The notes beneath the pieces were generated by a model, which was given only the letters and a program-made list of their open reading frames with translations, made no database searches and was not told the DNA's origin. This document shows, piece after piece, positions 1-5,484 of a DNA stretch of 8,831 nt (within the stretch, counting starts at the first letter, position 1; the number at the start of each line of letters is the position of its first letter). Source of the DNA: Micrococcales bacterium (GTDB lineage: Bacteria > Actinomycetota > Actinomycetes > Actinomycetales > Dermatophilaceae); assembly GCA_030537915.1 (NCBI GenBank), contig JAUNUZ010000076.1, forward strand, positions 1 to 8,831, in the 5' to 3' direction. The position numbers and the translations under genes were made by a program.

Positions 1-260
1 GTCCGAGTCGGCTCGGCGACGTCGAGACGATGCACGCGATGACGATCCACCCGGCGCAGGGCAGCCAGGCCCGCAGGGTCACCGTCTTGCTCCCCGACAG
101 GGATTCGCCGCTGCTCACACGCGATCTGCTCTACACGGCCGTCACCCGTGCTCAGGAGCGGGTACATATCGTGGGGTCCGAGGCGGCCATCCGGGCGGCA
201 GTCGGGCGTCGGGTCGTGCGCGCGACCGGGCTACGGCAGCGGCTCCGATCGCTCGGCTAG
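1..260 (+). CDS. recD: Exodeoxyribonuclease V subunit alpha (RecD), C-terminal fragment
   Basis: Only the last ~85 codons are present; the reading frame is open from the left edge (first full codon at base 3) to a TAG at 258-260. RecD is the 5'-3' helicase subunit of the RecBCD double-strand-break repair complex. The fragment carries the family's C-terminal helicase signature: a motif reading HAMTIHPAQGSQ, then PLLTRDLLYTAVTRAQERV, then an Ala/Arg-rich tail ending in GLRQRL, which closely resembles actinobacterial RecD ends. One oddity is that the usual TIHKSQGS or TIHRAQGS motif here has Pro (CCG) in place of the basic residue. The gene converges on the putative anti-sigma gene, with an 84-base gap. 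A RecD2-type or other UvrD_C_2-domain helicase is possible, but the LLYTAVTRA-type ending favours RecD. Confidence 0.85.
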   Translation, partial: PSRLGDVETMHAMTIHPAQGSQARRVTVLLPDRDSPLLTRDLLYTAVTRAQERVHIVGSEAAIRAAVGRRVVRATGLRQRLRSLG

Positions 261-293
261 GCACCGGGCCTGGGAACGGGCCGGCCGTGGGTG

Positions 294-313
294 CGCCCTG
301 CTACGGCTGGGCG
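294..313 (+). terminator. Candidate hairpin terminator with UACG tetraloop after recD
   Basis: Between the convergent recD and putative anti-sigma genes, CGCCC (294-298) pairs with GGGCG (309-313). Inside it lie a T-T mismatch, a GC/GC pair of base pairs and the loop TACG (302-305) closed by C-G. As RNA from the + strand this gives a cUACGg loop, a member of the very stable UNCG class. There is no U-tract, which is common for actinobacterial terminators. Termination activity is inferred from structure and position. A perfect 12-base palindrome, ACGACGCGTCGT (314-325), lies immediately downstream. Confidence 0.4.
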
Positions 314-344
314 ACGACGCGTCGTGGATCGCAGGCGGCCATCC

Positions 345-593
345 TCACCGGTAGGCGGCGCGCATCCCCTGAGTTGTCGTGATCAACTCGATGAGGGATT
401 GCGCCTCTTCCGCGCAGCTCGGGCAGCCCAGCAGATGCACGTCCATGAGGTGATCGCGCATCGCGCTCCCGGACAGCTGCGCCTCGGCATAGCTGTCGAT
501 CCGTTCGAAGCAGTCGTCGCAGGACAGCCAGGGGACGGTGTCGATGAGCAGGCGCGCGATGGTCTGGCGCGTCAGGCTCGGGGGGCGGGTCAT
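345..593 (-). CDS. Zinc-finger (ZAS-type) putative anti-sigma factor
   Basis: This 82-residue protein has no membrane segment and probably holds the upstream-encoded ECF sigma factor inactive by direct binding. It contains C25-x2-C28, then H53-x3-C57-x2-C60; the H-x3-C-x2-C core is the hallmark of ZAS (zinc-binding anti-sigma, zf-HC2) domains, which bind the sigma factor and in some cases sense thiol oxidation. The length fits a soluble one-domain anti-sigma factor such as the RsrA class. The ATG overlaps the sigma gene's TGA as ATGA (590-593) and has a good Shine-Dalgarno AGGAAG seven bases upstream, so the two proteins are probably made in a fixed ratio. Whether it senses redox through its cysteines is inference. 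Confidence 0.75.
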   Translation of the reverse strand: MTRPPSLTRQTIARLLIDTVPWLSCDDCFERIDSYAEAQLSGSAMRDHLMDVHLLGCPSCAEEAQSLIELITTTQGMRAAYR

Positions 594-1303
594 GAGATGA
601 CTTCCTGGTCGTGACCGGGCCGGGTTTCAGGCGCCGGGAGGTAGCCGGTGTGGATGAGTTCGGCACGCAGGCGGGAGCGAGCGTCGTGCAGGGTCTTGTA
701 GAGGGCACCCCGCGTCGTGCCAAGCCGTTCGGCGAGGACGTCGACGGGGACGAGATCGACAGCCAGCGCGATCGTCACGCGCCGCTGGTGCAACGTCAGG
801 GTGCTCATCATCGCCTCGACGAGGGCGCGGCTGAGATCAGTGGCCTCCGCTTCCTGGGCCGGCGATGCTGCCGGGTCCCAGATCGTGTCGACGTCGTGCA
901 GATCGACGTCACTGTTGCGCCAAGCCGTGCGCCGGACCTCGGCGGCCGTCTGCAGGATCGCGAACTTATACGCCCACGTGGTGAATCGGCTGCGGCCCTC
1001 GAAGGTAGGCAGCTTGCGCAGCAGGACGGCCATGGCTTCGTCGGCGCTCTGGTTGATGAGCACATCTATCGTCACGTCACCGACGTCACCGAGCTGCGAG
1101 CGCATCCGCCAGACCTGGTGCCGTGCCGCGCGAAGCATGAGCTTGTGCAATTCCGCGAGGGCGTGGGCCTGCTGCGGACCGGGCGTGCTCAGTGCCGCGA
1201 CCCAGTCGAGCGCCACATCATGCAGATCGGGACCTTGGCCCGGGTCCGCCGTTCGGGCACTCGCGCCGTAGCGGTCAGTGCTGCCAGGGGGGGTTCCGCT
1301 CAT
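590..1303 (-). CDS. ECF-type RNA polymerase sigma factor (sigma-70 family)
   Basis: A 237-residue alternative sigma factor that should direct RNA polymerase to a stress or envelope regulon. Region 2 spans about residues 47-128, with the core stretch LPTFEGRSRFTTWAYKFA (98-115) followed by a basic region-2.4-like segment, AEVRRTAWR. Region 4 spans about 160-215 with a helix-turn-helix, DVLAERLGTTRGALYKTLH, and RSRLRAEL at its end. The two are joined by an acidic linker, and a ~30-residue Gly/Ser/Pro-rich N-terminus precedes region 2. The start at 1303 was chosen because its ATG overlaps the TGA of the preceding gene (ATGA) and GAGAGG lies nine bases upstream; the in-frame upstream extension to 1552 lies wholly inside that preceding gene and is low-complexity. 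The adjacent ZAS gene indicates control by an anti-sigma factor. Confidence 0.85.
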   Translation of the reverse strand: MSGTPPGSTDRYGASARTADPGQGPDLHDVALDWVAALSTPGPQQAHALAELHKLMLRAARHQVWRMRSQLGDVGDVTIDVLINQSADEAMAVLLRKLPTFEGRSRFTTWAYKFAILQTAAEVRRTAWRNSDVDLHDVDTIWDPAASPAQEAEATDLSRALVEAMMSTLTLHQRRVTIALAVDLVPVDVLAERLGTTRGALYKTLHDARSRLRAELIHTGYLPAPETRPGHDQEVIS

Positions 1304-1620
1304 GTCGCCGAACCTCTCGGGGTGGGCGCCACCGTCGAGTTCGGCGGCCACGGGGACACGGGCGAGAGCGGACTCGAGCCCAGTGATGGAAGCGCCATCC
1401 TTTCGATCGGCGCGAGGATCCGCACCGCGAGGTCGGGCGGGCAGCCTCGGTCGAGGAGGGCGAGCAGTTCGTGCAGATCGATGTGGGAGCGGGCGACATG
1501 GTCGGCCAGCGAGGCCTCGAAGCCGGACGCCACGAGACGCCGACGTCGCCACTCGATGACGGGCAAGGACACCGTGACCCCGGACCGGGGGTCCACGGAC
1601 GAGCGCGGTGTGGTTTCCAT
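1300..1620 (-). CDS. Conserved small protein, first gene of the sigma/anti-sigma cassette
   Basis: A 106-residue protein of unknown function. Residues ~24-72 match a small actinobacterial protein type I recall, with a WRRRRLVASGF start, a DLHELLALLDRGCPP centre and an RILAPIE end; this stretch is predicted helical. The last ~30 residues are Pro/Ser-rich and probably disordered. There is one cysteine (C60), no membrane segment and no catalytic motif I recognise. Its TGA overlaps the sigma start as ATGA, so it is the promoter-proximal gene of the operon. No clear Shine-Dalgarno precedes the ATG; if the promoter proposed at 1649-1677 is right, the 5' leader is only about 20 bases. A role in the sigma circuit is suggested by position only. 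Confidence 0.65.
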   Translation of the reverse strand: METTPRSSVDPRSGVTVSLPVIEWRRRRLVASGFEASLADHVARSHIDLHELLALLDRGCPPDLAVRILAPIERMALPSLGSSPLSPVSPWPPNSTVAPTPRGSAT

Positions 1621-1648
1621 GCCGAGTTTGCTGTCGATGGCGGAGCGA

Positions 1649-1677
1649 ACCTTACTGAAATCGTGACCTCAGTTCCC
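1649..1677 (-). promoter_or_regulatory. Candidate promoter of the sigma/anti-sigma operon
   Basis: On the minus strand GGGAAC (1677-1672) is followed 17 bases later by TAAGGT (1654-1649), which lies 28 bases before the ATG at 1620. GGGAAC or GGAAC is the characteristic -35 element of many ECF sigma factors, and TAAGGT fits the housekeeping TANNNT pattern for a -10. The match to an ECF -35 allows positive autoregulation, but no ECF-type CGT/GTT -10 sits at the usual spacing, so the assignment is tentative. Confidence 0.3.
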
Positions 1678-1731
1678 GGTAGCGAGCCGACCGCTTCCCC
1701 AGCGCTGCCGCGCGAGGTCATCATCGGTAAG
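1651..1731. repeat. Symmetric inverted repeat in the divergent regulatory region
   Basis: The plus strand reads CTTAC (1651-1655), eight bases, TGACCTC (1664-1670), 43 bases, GAGGTCA (1714-1720), six bases, GTAAG (1727-1731). Seen outward from the centre, both halves read GAGGTCA then GTAAG, one toward the sigma operon and one toward the DoxX-like gene. The left half overlaps the candidate promoter at 1649-1677. This could be a pair of sites for one regulator or two related promoters facing apart. Function is inferred. Nothing else is evident in the 218 bases between 1621 and 1838 apart from two Shine-Dalgarno sequences. Confidence 0.35.
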
Positions 1732-1799
1732 ACTGCGGACCCGACTGGCCACCAACAGGGTGCACACCGACCCTCCCGACCGAGCAGATTCGCACCTTC

Positions 1800-1832
1800 G
1801 GAGGAAGTCCGGTGTCATCGACTCACTTGGAG
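1800..1832 (+). promoter_or_regulatory. Two Shine-Dalgarno sites that decide the DoxX-like start
   Basis: GGAGGAA (1800-1806) lies five bases before an in-frame GTG at 1812. GGAG (1829-1832) lies six bases before the ATG at 1839. Both spacings are suitable, and the first Shine-Dalgarno is the stronger. The two starts differ by nine residues (Met-Ser-Ser-Thr-His-Leu-Glu-Asn-Pro). Confidence 0.5.
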
Positions 1833-1838
1833 AATCCC

Positions 1839-2309
1839 ATGGCTCATGACACAAGGCCCGCGCGCCGCCCCGAACCTCTCTCGGAGCCGCGGAGCCGTCC
1901 GGACACCCACGACCCTGCTTACCAGGCCTGGATGATCCTGCGCGCGGCCTTCACAATCGCCCCGATCGTCTTCGGCCTCGACAAGTTCTTCGGCGTCCTC
2001 GTCAACTGGGACAAGTACCTCTCGCCCACCTTCGCTAGCCTCTCCCCTATGTCCGTGCACACGACGATGTACGTCGTCGGCATCATCGAGATCATCGCGG
2101 GCATCATCGTCGCCCTCCATCCCCGGCTCGGCGGCTATGTCGTGACCGTGTGGCTCGCTGGCATCATTCTCAACCTGCTCGTGCTGTCGGGCTACTACGA
2201 CGTCGCTCTACGCGACTTCGGCCTGCTGCTGGCCGCCGTCGCCCTGCAACGTTTGAGCGTTCGTTTCGACATGCACCCATTGGCGTGGCCGGTGGCTGCC
2301 CGACACTGA
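1839..2309 (+). CDS. DoxX-like four-helix membrane protein
   Basis: A 156-residue integral membrane protein. A polar, Pro/Arg-rich N-terminus of ~27 residues precedes four hydrophobic segments at about 33-54, 74-94, 98-118 and 124-138. The spacing, a conserved-looking GLDKFF at the end of helix 1 and IIEIIAGIIVALHPRLGGY across helices 2-3 resemble the DoxX/DoxX-like superfamily. Family members include a subunit of archaeal thiosulfate:quinone oxidoreductase and a mycobacterial protein that couples membrane thiol chemistry to superoxide dismutase; many are uncharacterised. The start at ATG 1839 is preferred because the nine codons upstream contain several A/T-ending codons unlike the gene body, but GTG 1812 has the stronger Shine-Dalgarno. 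It lies 34 bases before an FAD oxidoreductase gene and is very probably co-transcribed with it. The exact function is unknown. Confidence 0.7.
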   Translation: MAHDTRPARRPEPLSEPRSRPDTHDPAYQAWMILRAAFTIAPIVFGLDKFFGVLVNWDKYLSPTFASLSPMSVHTTMYVVGIIEIIAGIIVALHPRLGGYVVTVWLAGIILNLLVLSGYYDVALRDFGLLLAAVALQRLSVRFDMHPLAWPVAARH

Positions 2310-2343
2310 CCGCACCCTCACCTACCCAGCACAAGGAGCATCC

Positions 2344-3465
2344 ATGGACACGATCGTCGTCATCGGCGCCGGCCTGGCCGGCGGCACGGCCGTCACCGAA
2401 CTGCGGGCCCAGGGCCACGAAGGCCCGATCGTCCTGTTCGGTAGCGAACCGCACCCGCCGTACGAGCGACCGCCACTGTCGAAGGGCTACCTGCTCGGCA
2501 ACGAGTCGATCGACACGGCCTTCGTTCACGAACCAGGCTGGTATGCCGAACACGACGTCGATCTGCGGACGTCCACAACGGTGACCGGGTTGGACCTAGA
2601 CGCGCGGGTGGTCCGGACCGCGGAGGGCGAGCAGCGCTACGACCGGTTGCTGATCGCCACGGGCGCCCAGCCGCGACGGCTGGCGATGGCAGACGAGGCC
2701 GCGCCAACCGCCTACCTGCGCACCATCGAAGACAGCGACCGCATCAAGTCGATCTTCGGAGCCGATCGCCGCATCGTCATCGTCGGGGCTGGCTGGATCG
2801 GCCTCGAGGTGGCGGCGGCGGCTCGGGCTTCCGATACCGCGGTCACGGTCTTCGAGTCTGCGGCTCTGCCGCTGATGGGCGTCCTCGGTCCGCAGATCGC
2901 GCAGGTCTTCGCCGACCTGCACCGCGAGCACGGGGTCGACCTGCGGCTCGGCGCCAGCGTGTCGGCCGATGATTTGGCGGGCGCCGATCTCGTCGTCGTC
3001 GGGATCGGCGCCATCCCCTCGACAGAGCTCGCCGAGACCGCCGGTTTGGACGTCGACAACGGCGTCCTCGTGGACGCGACCCTGCAGACCAGCCGACCGG
3101 GCGTCTACGCCATCGGCGACATCGCGAACCACGACCACCCCGTGCTGCGGCGGCGCATCCGCGTCGAGCATTGGGACACCGCCATCGAGCAGGCCAAGGT
3201 CGCGGCGCGCAATATGCTCGGGCACGCCGAGCCCTACGAGCGGCTTCCCTACTTCTTCACCGACCAGTACGACCTGGGCATGGAGTATGTCGGGCGGGCC
3301 GGCCGGGACGCCCAGGTCGTCGTCCAAGGTGAGCTGGCGGACGTCAACGCACTGAACTTCCGTGCCTTCTGGGTCGAGGACGGCCTTGTCACGGCTGGCA
3401 TGCACGTCAACGACTGGGACGCTACCGACGCGATCCGCGAGCAGATCGGCAAGCCCCTGGCCTGA
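2344..3465 (+). CDS. FAD-dependent NAD(P)H oxidoreductase, ferredoxin/rubredoxin reductase type
   Basis: A 373-residue flavoprotein of the two-dinucleotide-fold reductase family that passes electrons from NAD(P)H through FAD to a small redox partner. It shows the FAD fold (VVIGAGLAGGTAV, 5-17), the ERPPLSKGYL segment (41-50) typical of putidaredoxin/rhodocoxin-type reductases, an ATG motif (106-108), the NAD fold (IVIVGAGWIGLEVA, 144-157) with Glu171 ending the next strand (VFES), which favours NADH, and YAIGDIA (255-261) contacting FAD. EHWDTAIEQA (275-284) and PYFFTDQYD (302-310) are also class features. There are no cysteines at all, which excludes disulfide reductases such as thioredoxin or mercuric reductase. 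AAGGAG lies five bases before the ATG. The partner is unknown: no ferredoxin gene is in the window, and the preceding DoxX-like gene is the obvious candidate for functional linkage. Confidence 0.88.
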   Translation: MDTIVVIGAGLAGGTAVTELRAQGHEGPIVLFGSEPHPPYERPPLSKGYLLGNESIDTAFVHEPGWYAEHDVDLRTSTTVTGLDLDARVVRTAEGEQRYDRLLIATGAQPRRLAMADEAAPTAYLRTIEDSDRIKSIFGADRRIVIVGAGWIGLEVAAAARASDTAVTVFESAALPLMGVLGPQIAQVFADLHREHGVDLRLGASVSADDLAGADLVVVGIGAIPSTELAETAGLDVDNGVLVDATLQTSRPGVYAIGDIANHDHPVLRRRIRVEHWDTAIEQAKVAARNMLGHAEPYERLPYFFTDQYDLGMEYVGRAGRDAQVVVQGELADVNALNFRAFWVEDGLVTAGMHVNDWDATDAIREQIGKPLA

Positions 3466-3499
3466 CCCCTTAGCCCCACCTTGCCCTCACCTCGCGCCG

Positions 3500-3513
3500 A
3501 AGACTGGGGTCTT
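3500..3513. terminator. Weak hairpin between convergent genes
   Basis: AAGAC (3500-3504) and GTCTT (3509-3513) form a five-base-pair stem with a TGGG loop, 34 bases after the oxidoreductase stop, in the 142-base gap between the oxidoreductase and the oppositely oriented TSUP gene. There is no U-tract. It may serve as a terminator for either strand. No gene or other clear element is seen in this gap. Confidence 0.2.
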
Positions 3514-3607
3514 GCCGACGGACAGCGCCACGGCACTGGAAGTCGGAGCGGACCTCGGCCTTCGGCGAGTACGAGCACGAGGACGAGAGGCCGCAGCTTG
3601 ACTGCGT

Positions 3608-4372
3608 TCAGAACAGCAACACCGCGGCGAGGGCCCCGGCGATAACGATGAGCACTCGGAAGAGAGTGGGCGGCAGATGCCGACCCACCCGTGCCCCGAT
3701 GTATCCGCCGATGAGCGATCCCGCCGCGAGCAGCTCGATCGCCGGCCAGTGCAGCGGCGCCACCGCGATGAAGATCGCACCGGCGACGAGGTTACCGGCA
3801 AGCACGGCGAGCGTCTTCAGACCGTTGACAATCCGCAGGTCGATATCGAGCCCGAGCGCGAGCACAGCGACCATCATGACCCCGGACCCGGCGCCGAAAT
3901 ACCCCCCGTAAACGCCGGTCAGCGCTGCGAAGAGCGTGGTGGCCGGCGACATCGACGTACGCGGCTGCGGCGGTTGCGCGGCATCGTGTTGCCTGCGCAG
4001 CCACCGCGAGATCCACGGCTGGGCGCCGACAAGCAGGCACGTGAACAGGATGAGCCACGGCACGACGGCCTCGAAGACGCGCGGGTCGAGACTGAGCAGC
4101 AGCGCGGCCCCTCCGGCTGCGCCGACCGCGCACGTCACGAGCACCGTCGCGGTGACTCTGGGGTAGGCGCGCAGTTCCTCCTGGTAACCGTACGATCCGC
4201 TCAGACCGGCGGGGATGAGGCCGACCGTGTTGGAGGCGTTTGCGACGACGGGCGGGATGCCCAAGGCCACGAGCACCGGGAAGCTGAGCAGCGAGGCGAC
4301 CCCAACGGTCGAGGTGAGCACGCCGGCACCGAAACCGGCAGCGAGGACGATGGCCTGTTCGGTGAGACTCAC
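3608..4372 (-). CDS. TSUP-family (TauE/SafE) membrane permease
   Basis: A 254-residue polytopic membrane protein of the sulfite exporter TauE/SafE family (often listed as UPF0721), which moves sulfite, sulfoacetate or other small organic or sulfur anions across the cytoplasmic membrane. The hydrophobicity fits the usual eight helices in two repeats of four. The first repeat begins LTEQAIVLAAGFGAGVLTST and contains PPVVANASNTVGL; the second carries the signature GVYGGYFGAGSGVMM (153-167) and later GGYIGARVGRHLP. A basic loop (~121-142) separates the halves. The GTG start overlaps the TGA of the synthetase homologue (GTGA, 4369-4372), and no Shine-Dalgarno is visible before it, so translation probably depends on coupling. 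The substrate cannot be read from the sequence. Confidence 0.85.
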   Translation of the reverse strand: MSLTEQAIVLAAGFGAGVLTSTVGVASLLSFPVLVALGIPPVVANASNTVGLIPAGLSGSYGYQEELRAYPRVTATVLVTCAVGAAGGAALLLSLDPRVFEAVVPWLILFTCLLVGAQPWISRWLRRQHDAAQPPQPRTSMSPATTLFAALTGVYGGYFGAGSGVMMVAVLALGLDIDLRIVNGLKTLAVLAGNLVAGAIFIAVAPLHWPAIELLAAGSLIGGYIGARVGRHLPPTLFRVLIVIAGALAAVLLF

Positions 4373-5454
4373 GTAGGACCGGTGGTAGACGAGGCGGGCG
4401 GCTCTGGGCGTCCGCGCACCTTCTCCAGCCGGGCCTCGAGCAGCGGAACGCGGTGGGAGTTGCCGTGCAACCCCACGTAGCGTCGACCGAAGACGGCGAG
4501 CAGTGCGTCATCGAGCAGGCGCACGGCACCGGCCGGATACTTGTACGCCATCCTCGCCTCGATGGCCGAGCTGTCCAGCGAGTTGAGCAGCCCCGCAAGC
4601 TCCTCCAGAGAGGCGATGCCCAGCTCCAACAGGAGCCCGGAGATCCACACATAATGGTCGCTGCGGGACCACCCCGTGTCGGGGAAGCGGCTCGACAAGA
4701 AGTCCGCGAGGTCCGCACCACTGATCCGGGGGTCGGTCGCGTCGACGAGGGGGACCCGGTCCGTGACGGATCGCAGCCGATTCCTGATCTCGGTGAACTC
4801 GCGGTCCGCGAGCTCGAGTAGGCCGGCGGCGAGCGTGAACCGACGCGACAGGTCCGGCACGTGCTCCTCGGGAATCGTTCCCTTGTAACGGACCTCGTGC
4901 TCGAACTCCGCCCACGCGTGCTGAAGCACCGTGCGGATCTGCACCTGCCAGCGTCGCCCGCGCAGGCCCTCGACCGCGGCGCCGTCGCCGGGCGGATCAC
5001 CCATGTCGAGGCCGCGGGCGTCCAGGGCCAACAGGAGGTGTCGGCTGGCGTACCCGAAGCGGCCCTCCCCGGCCGTTACCTCTCCCATGTCGAGATCGGT
5101 GAGCACGCTCAGTTGGTCGGTGAGCGCCTCGGCCACGGCGGTGACATCACCGCGTAGGTAGGTGATGACCCGCACCCCGATCTGATCGGTGATGTCGGTC
5201 AACGGGTCGGGATAGAGCCGCTCCCCGCCGGTCTCGCGGACCGCCTTCGCCGCGAACGAGGCGACTGATTTGGCGCGCCCGGTGACGCTCAGATAGTTGA
5301 TCCCCGCGTCGTCAAGAAGGCTCGACACATTCGCGATCAACGCGTCGGTCACCCGCTCCAGTTCGCGATGCTGGGCGGCATAGGTTGCCACCGCCCGGCG
5401 GACGCGCGTCTCGGGACCGGTCTGTCTCTTTCCTCGTCGCGGCACGCCACCCAT
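4369..5454 (-). CDS. RelA/SpoT-domain protein, small alarmone synthetase homologue
   Basis: A 361-residue protein with a (p)ppGpp-synthetase domain and neither a hydrolase domain nor TGS/ACT domains, so it belongs with the small alarmone synthetases, which make pppGpp/ppGpp from ATP and GTP/GDP. Landmarks are the basic ATP-side segment VTGRAKSVASFAAK (57-70), DQIGVRVITY (90-99) with the expected metal-binding Asp90, GYASRH (134-139) with the guanine-stacking Tyr135, and VQIRTVLQHAWAEFEH (171-186) with a following YK. Residue 170, just before VQIRT, is Gln (CAG, 4947-4945), where well-studied synthetases have the essential Glu of their EIQIRT motif, so activity is uncertain. Residues ~231-361 form a helical C-terminal extension beyond the usual 200-250-residue enzymes; its function is unknown. 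The ATG has only a weak upstream TAGG. It lies 30 bases after the DUF3039 gene and overlaps the TSUP gene. Confidence 0.82.
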   Translation of the reverse strand: MGGVPRRGKRQTGPETRVRRAVATYAAQHRELERVTDALIANVSSLLDDAGINYLSVTGRAKSVASFAAKAVRETGGERLYPDPLTDITDQIGVRVITYLRGDVTAVAEALTDQLSVLTDLDMGEVTAGEGRFGYASRHLLLALDARGLDMGDPPGDGAAVEGLRGRRWQVQIRTVLQHAWAEFEHEVRYKGTIPEEHVPDLSRRFTLAAGLLELADREFTEIRNRLRSVTDRVPLVDATDPRISGADLADFLSSRFPDTGWSRSDHYVWISGLLLELGIASLEELAGLLNSLDSSAIEARMAYKYPAGAVRLLDDALLAVFGRRYVGLHGNSHRVPLLEARLEKVRGRPEPPASSTTGPT

Positions 5455-5484
5455 CGTGGCCTACGCGTTTGGGTGGCGCTGCGC

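Noticed and set aside
1304..1552. N-terminal extension of the sigma factor to an upstream start at 1552
   Set aside because: The added 83 residues are low-complexity and lie entirely within the 106-residue gene in another frame, whose stop overlaps the sigma ATG with a suitable Shine-Dalgarno.
611..1666. Long plus-strand open frame (351 residues) opposite the sigma cassette
   Set aside because: It is antisense to the convincing sigma and small-protein genes. Its translation is Arg/Gly-rich with no recognisable domain, and such open frames are expected opposite GC-rich genes.
2596..3405. Minus-strand open frame (269 residues) opposite the FAD oxidoreductase
   Set aside because: Asp/Val/Gly-rich shadow translation with no motifs; the plus strand carries a complete, well-conserved flavoprotein.
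3554..3569. Stem-like CTCGG...GCGAG sequence before the TSUP stop region
   Set aside because: Pairing needs a bulge or leaves mismatches, giving only short stems, so it is not convincing as a terminator.
3466..3607. Possible short gene or gene remnant between the oxidoreductase and TSUP
   Set aside because: The open frames here are continuations of antisense or shifted frames, with no Shine-Dalgarno and no recognisable protein similarity.
3792..5000. Minus-strand frame of 402 residues spanning parts of the synthetase homologue and TSUP genes
   Set aside because: It runs in the wrong frame through two recognised coding sequences and yields an Arg/Ser/Pro-rich product.
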